Shown here: positions 1-4,655 of the stretch, in pieces
How positions within the stretch are numbered: the first letter of the stretch is position 1
Layout of the letters: every line of letters starts with the position of its first letter
NCBI GenBank assembly: GCA_017455945.1
Contig: JAFTLM010000146.1
Span: forward strand, 1 to 7,264
Source: Clostridia bacterium
Lineage (GTDB): Bacteria; Bacillota; Clostridia; Oscillospirales; CAG-272
Length of the DNA stretch: 7,264 nucleotides
Direction of reading: 5' to 3'
Made by a program: the position numbers and the translations under genes
Notes under the pieces: model-generated
What the model was told of the DNA's origin: nothing
Databases searched by the model: none
Seen by the model: the letters and a program-made list of their open reading frames with translations, nothing else

Positions 1-366
1 CCAGGGTGTTCTCACCATTCTCGGTTCGCCGTTTTCTATAGCTCCCATTGCTCCGTCAACTATATAGCCCACACAGTCGATAATCTTTGCTTTGACAAGA
101 GTTCCGTCGTCAAAGCTTACGTTGACCGCGTTGTCGGGAATAAATTTGGGTTCGGTAGTCATTACCGTCTTACCTGCGGCACTTTGAGGCATTTCGTCCT
201 TTGCTCTCTCTTTAACGTTGCTATCCTGGATATTGGGAAGCACCATTTCCTCCATAAAGCGTTTAATGAACGTAGATTTTCCTGTTCTCACGGGACCGAC
301 AACGCCTATCTATATATCGCCCCCTGTTATTTATGCGATATACTTATAAATTGAATGTTCCGCCAT
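1..366 (-). pseudogene. spoIVA: SpoIVA N-terminal part, interrupted by two in-frame stops; continues past the left edge
   Basis: SpoIVA is the ATPase that polymerises on the outer forespore membrane and forms the base layer of the spore coat; its signatures are visible here. The reading starts at ATG 364-366 behind an AGGAGGA site. It opens with MAEHSIYKYIA and has a Walker A motif GPVRTGKS at codons 24-31. It continues through PQSAAGKTVMTTEPKFIP and IIDCVGY, and is still open at TGG 1-3 (122 codons). The frame is never shifted, but codon 12 is TAA (331-333) and codon 19 is TAG (310-312). Against the family sequence as I remember it (IAERTGGDIY before the P-loop), codons 9, 12, 13 and 19 look substituted. 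No good start lies between the stops and Walker A: the GTG at codon 26 falls inside the motif and the first ATG is codon 38. It is either a recently inactivated gene or a local sequence error. Identity is strong; functional status is open. Confidence 0.85.
313..342. repeat. 8-bp perfect inverted repeat around the spoIVA stop cluster
   Basis: TATATCGC (minus strand, 342-335) is the exact reverse complement of GCGATATA (320-313), separated by 14 nt. The TAA stop (331-333) lies in the loop and the TAG stop (310-312) directly abuts the second arm. The T that begins the first arm is the first base of codon 9, where Asp (GAT) would be expected in SpoIVA, so that apparent substitution lengthens the stem by one pair. 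The arms are seen directly; any role in mutation is inference. Confidence 0.6.
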
Positions 367-395
367 AAATCTTCCTCCTGTTTGTTTTTCAATAA

Positions 396-425
396 ACTAT
401 ATGAGGGGGCTTGTTTTTTTATGAC
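396..425 (-). promoter_or_regulatory. Probable sigma-E promoter of spoIVA
   Basis: On the minus strand, GTCATAA (425-419, -35) and CATATAGT (403-396, -10) are separated by 14 nt counted between TCATAAA and CATATAGT. This resembles the mother-cell sigma-E consensus of Bacillus/Clostridium (TCATATT and CATACAAT, spacing about 14). It lies about 30 nt upstream of the spoIVA start. spoIVA is a classical sigma-E gene in B. subtilis, so context and motif agree. No experimental start site is known from the sequence. Confidence 0.6.
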
Positions 426-484
426 AGAATAAAAACGACACAAATCGGGAAATTTCAGGGCGTGGAAGCACCCTCCGATCAGGT

Positions 485-502
485 GATAAACTATAATTTA
501 TC
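485..502. repeat. Short inverted repeat upstream of spoIVA
   Basis: GATAAA (485-490) and TTTATC (497-502) form a 6-bp dyad with a 6-nt centre, about 60-80 bp upstream of the sigma-E-like promoter. It could be an operator for a regulator, but it is short and AT-rich and may be chance. The rest of 426-526 shows no gene or other clear signal. Confidence 0.25.
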
Positions 503-526
503 TTCCAATTTCACAAAACGGAAAAT

Positions 527-554
527 AAAAAACGCTTCCGAAGAAGCGTTTTTA
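527..554 (-). terminator. Rho-independent terminator of the left lipoprotein gene
   Basis: On the minus strand AAAACGCTTC-TTCG-GAAGCGTTTT forms a 10-12-bp stem with a stable UUCG tetraloop, followed by TTTTATTTT. It begins about 10 nt after the TAA of the 67-residue lipoprotein gene. The stem core is the same as in the terminator at 869-896, as expected if the whole transcription unit was duplicated. Confidence 0.9.
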
Positions 555-564
555 TGTAATTTAA

Positions 565-768
565 TTAGCCAAGGAGACCGCCAAGGCTTGTAAGATCCTC
601 CAAGTCTTCTAAGCAATCGTTGCAAACGCAAACTTCTTCACCAAAAACCTCTTCTGTTTTAGCACTGAAAAAGAGAACGGATTCATCACATATATCGCAC
701 TTAGCACAAGAGCAAAGTGTAAGAGCGAGGGTTGCGACTGCAAGCACTGTAAGAATAATCTTTTTCAT
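565..768 (-). CDS. Small CxxC-X21-CxxC lipoprotein, left copy of a tandem pair
   Basis: Function is unknown; I do not recognise a named family. The 67-residue product has a lipoprotein signal: KK at 2-3, a hydrophobic core at 4-18 and a lipobox LCSC ending at Cys21, so the mature protein would be about 47 residues anchored outside the membrane. Directly after the lipid-Cys come C24-x2-C27 and, 21 residues later, C49-x2-C52, with FGEEV and CNDCL. A ClpX-type or other treble-clef zinc site fits this pattern, but that is inference. It has an extra Cys47 and an acidic/Leu-Gly tail (53-67) that the right copy lacks. The start is ATG 766-768 behind GGAGG. Its own promoter (830-858) and terminator (527-554) make it monocistronic. 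The first 23 residues match the right copy at 20 positions; the finger matches at about 16 of 29. Confidence 0.8.
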   Translation of the reverse strand: MKKIILTVLAVATLALTLCSCAKCDICDESVLFFSAKTEEVFGEEVCVCNDCLEDLEDLTSLGGLLG

Positions 769-805
769 TTTTTCTTTCCTCCAAAATTAAATAGAATTAT
801 TTTAT

Positions 806-823
806 AGAGTTATTAACAACTCT
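806..823 (-). other. 5'-end hairpin in the leader of the left lipoprotein gene
   Basis: AGAGTT (823-818) pairs with AACTCT (811-806) around a 6-nt loop. The stem begins about 7 nt after the -10 box, so it should lie at or next to the 5' end of the mRNA. A hairpin of different sequence sits at the same place in the right copy (1137-1157). An mRNA-stabilising 5' hairpin is the simplest reading. Confidence 0.55.
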
Positions 824-829
824 GTAAAC

Positions 830-858
830 ATTATATTACTTTTTTCGCAATTTGTCAA
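830..858 (-). promoter_or_regulatory. Consensus sigma-A promoter of the left lipoprotein gene
   Basis: Minus strand: TTGACA (858-853), a 17-nt spacer, then TATAAT (835-830). Both boxes are perfect consensus with optimal spacing, predicting strong housekeeping expression. From -35 to the hairpin start, 36 of 39 bases match the promoter at 1166-1194. It lies about 10 nt beyond the terminator of the right copy. Confidence 0.93.
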
Positions 859-868
859 CAGCAAAAAG

Positions 869-896
869 AAAAAACGCTTCCTGAGAAGCGTTTTTT
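869..896 (-). terminator. Rho-independent terminator of the right lipoprotein gene
   Basis: On the minus strand a 12-bp stem, AAAAAACGCTTC paired with GAAGCGTTTTTT around a TCAG loop, is followed by CTTTTT. It begins about 27 nt after the TAA of the 57-residue lipoprotein gene and separates the two tandem units. It shares its stem with the terminator at 527-554 and differs in the loop. Confidence 0.9.
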
Positions 897-923
897 ATGT
901 ATTTTGATTAAACGAGACCTCTA

Positions 924-1097
924 TTATTTGCCTATGCAATCATTGCACACAGCAATTTCTTCACCAAAAAGCTCCTCAACCTGAGCATCGCTCTTGGGAA
1001 CCTCTTTACCACAAATCATACACTTAACCTTAGCACAAGAGCAGAGTGTAAGAGCGAGAGTTGCGATTGCAAGCAGAGTAACGATAATCTTCTTCAT
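924..1097 (-). CDS. Small CxxC-X21-CxxC lipoprotein, right copy of a tandem pair
   Basis: Function is unknown. The 57-residue product has a lipoprotein signal (KK, hydrophobic 4-18, lipobox LCSC with Cys21 as the acylated residue) and a mature part of about 37 residues that is almost only a candidate metal finger. This has C26-M-I-C29-G-K, then V40-x2-L43-x-G45, then V50-C51-N-D-C54-I. Order and flanking residues recall the ClpX zinc-binding domain (CxxCGK, V-x2-L-x-G, V-C-x-x-C), where the two CxxC pairs are about 18 apart instead of 21. That likeness is inference; an extracytoplasmic role would differ from ClpX. I chose ATG 1095-1097: the in-frame TTG at 1112 would place the GGAGG site (1106-1110) inside the gene. 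Promoter 1166-1194 and terminator 869-896 make it monocistronic, just downstream of coaD. Confidence 0.82.
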   Translation of the reverse strand: MKKIIVTLLAIATLALTLCSCAKVKCMICGKEVPKSDAQVEELFGEEIAVCNDCIGK

Positions 1098-1105
1098 CTT
1101 TCTTT

Positions 1106-1110
1106 CCTCC
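1106..1110 (-). promoter_or_regulatory. Shine-Dalgarno that fixes the start of the right lipoprotein
   Basis: GGAGG lies 8 nt before ATG 1095-1097. The longer in-frame TTG reading would translate this site as Glu-Glu, so the ATG is preferred. The left copy has the same GGAGGAAAG sequence and no in-frame extension, which supports the choice. Confidence 0.8.
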
Positions 1111-1136
1111 AAAAGTTAAATAGAATTAGTTTGTAA

Positions 1137-1157
1137 AGATATTCTCTCTGAATATCT
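1137..1157 (-). other. 5'-end hairpin in the leader of the right lipoprotein gene
   Basis: AGATATTC (1157-1150) pairs perfectly with GAATATCT (1144-1137) around AGAGA. The 8-bp stem starts about 8 nt after the -10 box, so near the transcript 5' end. The stem sequence differs from that of the left copy (806-823), but the position and pairing are kept. Confidence 0.6.
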
Positions 1158-1165
1158 CTGTAAAT

Positions 1166-1194
1166 ATTATATTACTTTTTTCGGAGTTTGTCAA
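1166..1194 (-). promoter_or_regulatory. Consensus sigma-A promoter of the right lipoprotein gene
   Basis: Minus strand: TTGACA (1194-1189), a 17-nt spacer, TATAAT (1171-1166). Perfect consensus. It starts about 33 nt beyond the coaD stop, so the lipoprotein genes need not depend on the upstream housekeeping operon. Confidence 0.93.
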
Positions 1195-1214
1195 CAGATT
1201 TCCAAATTATTTTT

Positions 1215-1226
1215 GCATAATTATGC
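1215..1226. repeat. 12-bp palindrome directly after the coaD stop
   Basis: GCATAATTATGC is a perfect palindrome starting at the base after the coaD TAA. It has no spacer loop and only a broken A/T tract follows, so it is a weak candidate for a terminator; it may be a binding site or chance. No convincing terminator is visible between coaD and the next promoter. Confidence 0.3.
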
Positions 1227-1712
1227 TTAATTCTTTATAATTCCGTCGGCTTTCAGCATTTTTATTGCGGTTGGCATAAGTATTCCGTCAAGCTTTTTGC
1301 CCCCGTCAATCATCTTCCGCACCATTGTCGAGCTTACTCGCTTTAATTTAGGATCCGCGGGAAGATACAGGGTTTCGGCTTGAGGGTTATGTTCCTTATT
1401 ATAATATGCCTGAATCTGCTCATATTTGAAATCTTTTATAGTGCGGACTCCCTTTATTATGGCATTTGCCCCAAGTTCTTTAACGACGTCCACGAGCATT
1501 CCTTCGCTTGACAGCACCTTTACGTTATCAAGGTGGTCGCAGGAAAGCTTTGCAAGCTGTGTACGCTTATCTATGCTGAACATATAGTTCTTTTCCCTAT
1601 TCACCATAACCATAACGACAACGGTATCAAAGATTTTTGCGGCACGTTCAACAATATCCACGTGTCCCACTGTTATTGGGTCAAAGCTGCCGGGTACTAT
1701 TGCAAGGCTCAT
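1227..1712 (-). CDS. coaD: Phosphopantetheine adenylyltransferase
   Basis: CoaD (PPAT) transfers AMP from ATP to 4'-phosphopantetheine to give dephospho-CoA, the penultimate step of coenzyme A synthesis in the cytoplasm. The 161-residue length is typical. Visible motifs are the nucleotidyltransferase signature GSFDPITVGH at 8-17 (TxGH group), GVRTIKDFKYE at 88-98 with the conserved Arg90 and Glu98, and VSST at 126-129, the ATP-binding ISSS/T motif. The start ATG 1710-1712 overlaps the rsmD stop by 4 nt (ATGA), and GGAGGAG lies about 7 nt upstream, so translation is probably coupled to rsmD. The rsmD-coaD pair is a widespread bacterial gene order. It is the last gene of the HPr-uvrC-rsmD-coaD run; nothing looks damaged. 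Confidence 0.97.
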   Translation of the reverse strand: MSLAIVPGSFDPITVGHVDIVERAAKIFDTVVVMVMVNREKNYMFSIDKRTQLAKLSCDHLDNVKVLSSEGMLVDVVKELGANAIIKGVRTIKDFKYEQIQAYYNKEHNPQAETLYLPADPKLKRVSSTMVRKMIDGGKKLDGILMPTAIKMLKADGIIKN

Positions 1713-2278
1713 TGTAAAACTCCTCCTTTTGGAACGAATATATTAACGTAGGCTACGCCGTATTTCCCGCTTTTGAAGATTTCAAAATTTTCTTTTAACG
1801 CACTGTTTTCCGCAAACACGTCCGCTTCTCCGCTTTCACACACCACAAGTGTGGTGGGCTTCAGGAATCTGTTTTCGAGCAATGCCGAAAGGGACTTTCC
1901 CACAAGCTTTAGTGCATACGGTGGGTCTATAAAAACTATGTCAAATTTTTCGTCTTTATTTTTCTTAAGATAATCAAAGCAATCTGTGCAATATATTTTG
2001 CACTTATCGGAAAGGCGTGTTTTTTCTGCGTTTTTTGTTATAACGCTAACGGCTTCTTTTGATTTATCGAGCAACACGGCACTCTCGGCGCCTCTGCTGA
2101 GTGCTTCCAGTGCCATTTGTCCCGAACCCGAAAAAAGATCGAGGACCTTTCTGCCTTCAATATCAAACTGAAGCATTGAAAACACCGCTTCTTTAGTTCT
2201 TTCGGCGGTGGGTCTTGTTTCAAGTCCGTCAAGTGTGACAAGTTTTGCTCCCTTGGCACTTCCTGTAATTATTCTCAT
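1709..2278 (-). CDS. rsmD: 16S rRNA (guanine966-N2)-methyltransferase
   Basis: RsmD uses S-adenosylmethionine to methylate N2 of G966 in 16S rRNA during 30S assembly. The 189-residue protein is of family size. Motifs in order: RIITGSAKG at 2-10, TRPT at 21-24, SAM-binding DLFSGSG at 47-53 followed by ALEALSRGA, an acidic residue at the end of the next strand (Asp71), and the catalytic DPPY at 118-121. The family usually reads GSGxLGLEALSRGA; here it is GSGQMALEALSRGA, a mild variation. The start ATG 2276-2278 directly abuts the uvrC stop (TAAATG), and its GGAGG site lies inside the uvrC 3' end, which suggests reinitiation. The gene ends in an ATGA overlap with coaD. Confidence 0.95.
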   Translation of the reverse strand: MRIITGSAKGAKLVTLDGLETRPTAERTKEAVFSMLQFDIEGRKVLDLFSGSGQMALEALSRGAESAVLLDKSKEAVSVITKNAEKTRLSDKCKIYCTDCFDYLKKNKDEKFDIVFIDPPYALKLVGKSLSALLENRFLKPTTLVVCESGEADVFAENSALKENFEIFKSGKYGVAYVNIFVPKGGVLQ

Positions 2279-4123
2279 TTATTTTTCCTCCGATTGGTGA
2301 AAATGAGCATATACGCTTTCGGCGTCCTTTACACTTACGCCCTTAACCTCGGAAAGCTCTTTAACGCTCGCATTCTTGACAGCGTCAAGCGTTCCGAATT
2401 TTAAAAGTATTGCTTTGGCTTTTTTTTCTCCAATACCCTTTATTTTTTCAAGCGAAGAGGTTTTAAGCGTTTTTAACTTTGCCGCTGTCATTTTGGAAAC
2501 GGTAAAGCGGTGTATTTCTTCCTGTATTTTATATATAAAGACAAAAAGCTCCTTATCCGACGCTATGCTTATTTCGTTTTCTTCATCGCACAAAGAGCGT
2601 GTTTTATGGTATTCGTCTTTCACCATACCAAACACGGGAACCTCTATCCCCATTTCACAAAGGGTTCTGCGGACGCACGCCACGTGAGTTTTTCCGCCGT
2701 CAAGCAACACCAGGTCGGGAAGATTTGAAAACGAGCCGCTCTCGTCCTCAAGGTGTTCAAAGCGTCTTTTTATAGCCTCTTGCATTGAGGCATAGTCGTC
2801 AGTACCTTCAACGGTTTTTATAATGAAGCTTCTGTAATCGCTTTTTTTCAGCTTGCCGTCCTCGCAGACTATCATTCCCGCAGTTTTATGCTCGGAGCCG
2901 AGGTTTGATATATCGTATGCCTCGATTCTTGAGGGCAACACCTCAAGTCCGAGTGTTTCGGCAAGAGATGCCAAGAGAGTGTCGGACTTTTCGGAATCCG
3001 AGACGTAACGGTTGGCTGCCTGCTCGGCGTTATTGACCGCAATACCCGCCAAAGCCTTTTTATCTCCTCGTTCGGGGGTGCGAACCTCCACGTTCATACC
3101 GACAAGGGTTTTCAGATACGCCTCAACCAATTCCCTCTCCTCGCTGTCAAGCTCAAAGGACAGGAGCACTTCTCTCGGAATATCGTCTTTACCACGGTAA
3201 TAATCGCACAAAAAGCTACCTATGCTACTATCGTCAACAACTCGGTCACTACCGAAAACATAGTCAGACTTATTTACAAGAACGCCTTCTCTGACGTTCA
3301 ATATAGAAATTGCGGTACAAATATCCGAAGAATAAATTCCAAACACGTCATGGTCAATGTGTGACGACGAAACAACCTTCTGTTTTTCAGTCAATTTCTC
3401 AAGGGCGTTTATTGTATTTCTGCACCTTATTGCCGCCTCAAAATTCTCAGCTTCGGCGTATTTAAACATTTCCTCTTCTATTGCGTGGCGAGCCTTTGAA
3501 ATATTTCCTCTCAATATTTCGGCTGCCGATTTTATCAAATCATTATACTCTTCGACACTGACGTCACCTGCACAGACACCGCAACACTGTTTCATTTGTC
3601 TGTATATACAGGGACGTTCCTTCCCTATATCTCTCGGAAATTTACGTTTACACGACGGGATTCCCAGGCTTTTATTGAGCAATGACAGCACCGAAAAGAC
3701 GGTAGACGTGCCGCTGTACGGTCCAAAATACTTTGCTTTATCGTTAAGTCTGGTTCTTGTGAAAATTATTCTGGGATATTCCTCGTTGGTTATTTTTATA
3801 TAAGGGTAAGATTTGGCATCCTTAAGTTTTATATTATATTTCGGCGTATATTGTTTTATAAGTGTATTTTCCAGTGTCAGAGCCTCTATTTCGGTATTAC
3901 ACACGATGTAATCGAAGTTATCCACCAACGACACCATTCGGGACGTCTTTATATTCTTTGCACTGTTTTGGAAATACTGCGACACCCTGCTTTTCAGCTT
4001 GCGTGATTTTCCTACGTATATCACCTTTCCGGCAGAATTTTTCATAATATAAACGCCGGGACAAAAAGGAAGCGTATTTGCCTTTTCAAGCAACTGCTTC
4101 AACTTATCATCATTTGCTGACAT
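2279..4123 (-). CDS. uvrC: Excinuclease ABC subunit C
   Basis: UvrC makes the dual incisions around bulky DNA lesions in nucleotide excision repair after loading by UvrAB. The 614-residue protein is full length. It has a GIY-YIG nuclease at about 18-98 (GVY 23-25, YVG 36-38, Arg46, Glu85) for the 3' cut; cysteines C158, C172, C180 and C184 in the arrangement reported as a 4Fe-4S ligand set in E. coli UvrC; and a UVR/UvrB-binding segment at about 213-248. The RNase H-like 5' nuclease carries Asp404 (AYDISN), Asp442/443 (DDYASM), Asp475 (LLDGGK) and His538. Tandem helix-hairpin-helix motifs lie at about 553-609. I start at ATG 4121-4123: the in-frame TTG six codons upstream would bury the purine-rich ribosome site 4129-4139. 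A strong terminator lies immediately upstream, and rsmD follows with no gap. Confidence 0.97.
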   Translation of the reverse strand: MSANDDKLKQLLEKANTLPFCPGVYIMKNSAGKVIYVGKSRKLKSRVSQYFQNSAKNIKTSRMVSLVDNFDYIVCNTEIEALTLENTLIKQYTPKYNIKLKDAKSYPYIKITNEEYPRIIFTRTRLNDKAKYFGPYSGTSTVFSVLSLLNKSLGIPSCKRKFPRDIGKERPCIYRQMKQCCGVCAGDVSVEEYNDLIKSAAEILRGNISKARHAIEEEMFKYAEAENFEAAIRCRNTINALEKLTEKQKVVSSSHIDHDVFGIYSSDICTAISILNVREGVLVNKSDYVFGSDRVVDDSSIGSFLCDYYRGKDDIPREVLLSFELDSEERELVEAYLKTLVGMNVEVRTPERGDKKALAGIAVNNAEQAANRYVSDSEKSDTLLASLAETLGLEVLPSRIEAYDISNLGSEHKTAGMIVCEDGKLKKSDYRSFIIKTVEGTDDYASMQEAIKRRFEHLEDESGSFSNLPDLVLLDGGKTHVACVRRTLCEMGIEVPVFGMVKDEYHKTRSLCDEENEISIASDKELFVFIYKIQEEIHRFTVSKMTAAKLKTLKTSSLEKIKGIGEKKAKAILLKFGTLDAVKNASVKELSEVKGVSVKDAESVYAHFHQSEEK

Positions 4124-4128
4124 CTGTA

Positions 4129-4139
4129 CCCCCCTTTCC
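4129..4139 (-). promoter_or_regulatory. uvrC ribosome binding site abutting a terminator T-tract
   Basis: GGAAAGGGGGG (4139-4129) precedes ATG 4121-4123 by 5 nt and decides the start. It follows the T-rich tail of the HPr terminator (4142-4148) by only 2 nt. No sigma-A promoter is evident between the terminator and this site, so uvrC translation must use mRNA that crossed the terminator. Confidence 0.7.
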
Positions 4140-4141
4140 AA

Positions 4142-4169
4142 AATAAAAACTGCGGGGAGTCCCCGCAGT
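4142..4169 (-). terminator. Intercistronic terminator between HPr and uvrC
   Basis: On the minus strand ACTGCGGGG-ACT-CCCCGCAGT forms a 9-bp, mostly G-C stem with a 3-nt loop, followed by TTTTTATTT. It lies about 30 nt after the HPr stop. It should cut most HPr transcripts, allowing high HPr and low uvrC-rsmD-coaD expression from one promoter. Confidence 0.85.
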
Positions 4170-4198
4170 ATGACTAAGGATATGAATCCAAGCTACTC

Positions 4199-4462
4199 TT
4201 AATCGGCAAAACCTGTATCGATAAGTGTCGAAAGACCGTCAAGGGCATTTCCCTCGTCCTGTCCATCGGCAATAAGCGTAACAGTCATTCCCTTTGCAAT
4301 TCCCAGTGAAAGAACGCCAAGCAGGCTCTTTGCGTTAACTCTGCGGTCATCCTTCTCCACCCATATAGAACTTTTATAGGAATTTGCTTTCTGAATAAAG
4401 AAAGTAGCGGGTCTTGCGTGCAACCCTATACTGTTTGTAATTGTCACTTCTCTGCTCAACAT
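4199..4462 (-). CDS. ptsH: HPr-family phosphocarrier protein
   Basis: HPr passes phosphate from PEP via Enzyme I to sugar-specific EIIA proteins and, when phosphorylated on Ser46 by HPr kinase, acts with CcpA in carbon catabolite control. The 87-residue protein has GLHARPA at 13-19 with active His15, and NAKSLLGVLSLG at 43-54 with regulatory Ser46. His15 argues for a true HPr over Crh, which lacks it in Bacillus. The context is not a classical ptsHI operon, because uvrC follows; in B. subtilis crh lies with rapZ-yvcK-whiA, so a Crh-like regulatory role stays possible. The start ATG 4460-4462 places His at residue 15; AAAGGAT (4479-4473) is the likelier ribosome site, since AGAGG is only 1-2 nt away. 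An extended -10 promoter lies upstream and a strong terminator downstream. Confidence 0.93.
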   Translation of the reverse strand: MLSREVTITNSIGLHARPATFFIQKANSYKSSIWVEKDDRRVNAKSLLGVLSLGIAKGMTVTLIADGQDEGNALDGLSTLIDTGFAD

Positions 4463-4489
4463 ACCTCTGCAAATCCTTTCGTGTAGATT

Positions 4490-4536
4490 ATTAACGTCTT
4501 ATATGGGCAACCATGACAACACATGTACCCGTTAAT
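4490..4536 (-). repeat. Inverted repeat in the HPr leader
   Basis: ATTAACG (4536-4530), directly after the -10 box, is the exact reverse complement of CGTTAAT (4496-4490), spanning 47 nt, with a further GGG/CCC opportunity inside. It could be a leader stem or an operator. The first bases may be upstream of the true transcript start, so the RNA stem may be shorter than seven pairs. Confidence 0.3.
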
Positions 4537-4565
4537 AGTATACCAAAAAAATAATTTAAAATCAA
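4537..4565 (-). promoter_or_regulatory. Extended -10 sigma-A promoter of the HPr gene
   Basis: Minus strand: TTGATT (4565-4560), a 17-nt spacer ending in TGG, then TATACT (4542-4537). The TG one base before the -10 makes it an extended -10 element, and four of six -35 bases match. It gives a leader of about 70 nt before the HPr start. The rest of 4543-4655 contains no gene; no clear terminator for the upstream DUF4330 gene is visible. Confidence 0.8.
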
Positions 4566-4655
4566 TAGACTTTCATCGGTGTTTTTTATGAATTTTGACA
4601 CACAAAGAAGCGTTATTTTCTACACTTTCGACAAATCGCCTCAAAAAGCTGCAGA

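Larger units (their letters stand above)
527..1194 (-). repeat. Tandem duplication of a complete lipoprotein transcription unit
   Basis: Two direct, diverged units of about 330 bp lie head to tail: 1194-869 and 858-527. Each contains, in the same order and similar spacing, a TTGACA-17-TATAAT promoter, a leader hairpin, a GGAGGAAAG ribosome site, a short CxxC lipoprotein gene and a terminator with the stem core AACGCTTC/GAAGCGTT. Similarity is highest in the promoter and signal-peptide DNA and lower in the mature coding part. Confidence 0.85.

Noticed and set aside
310..333. Stop-codon reassignment or recoding to explain the spoIVA stops
   Set aside because: TAA ends seven genes here (both lipoproteins, coaD, uvrC, HPr, the second DUF4330, the ligase-type gene) and TAG ends the first DUF4330, all at family-typical lengths. 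No other gene has internal TAA or TAG.
411..593. Plus-strand reading frame of 60 codons
   Set aside because: It crosses the sigma-E-like promoter and the minus-strand terminator, has no ribosome site and no recognisable domain.
1215..1226. Palindrome after coaD as a terminator
   Set aside because: It is a perfect palindrome without room for a loop, A/T-rich, and lacks a continuous T-tract on the minus strand; kept only as a repeat.
4124..4198. Possible uvrC promoter with TTGGAT and CATACT
   Set aside because: The spacing is only 13 nt and the candidate -10 runs into the terminator stem, so it is not a plausible sigma-A promoter.
4604..4620. AAGAAGCGTTATTTT resembles one half of the lipoprotein terminators
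   Set aside because: No complementary arm is present nearby, so it cannot form the hairpin; probably chance or a remnant.
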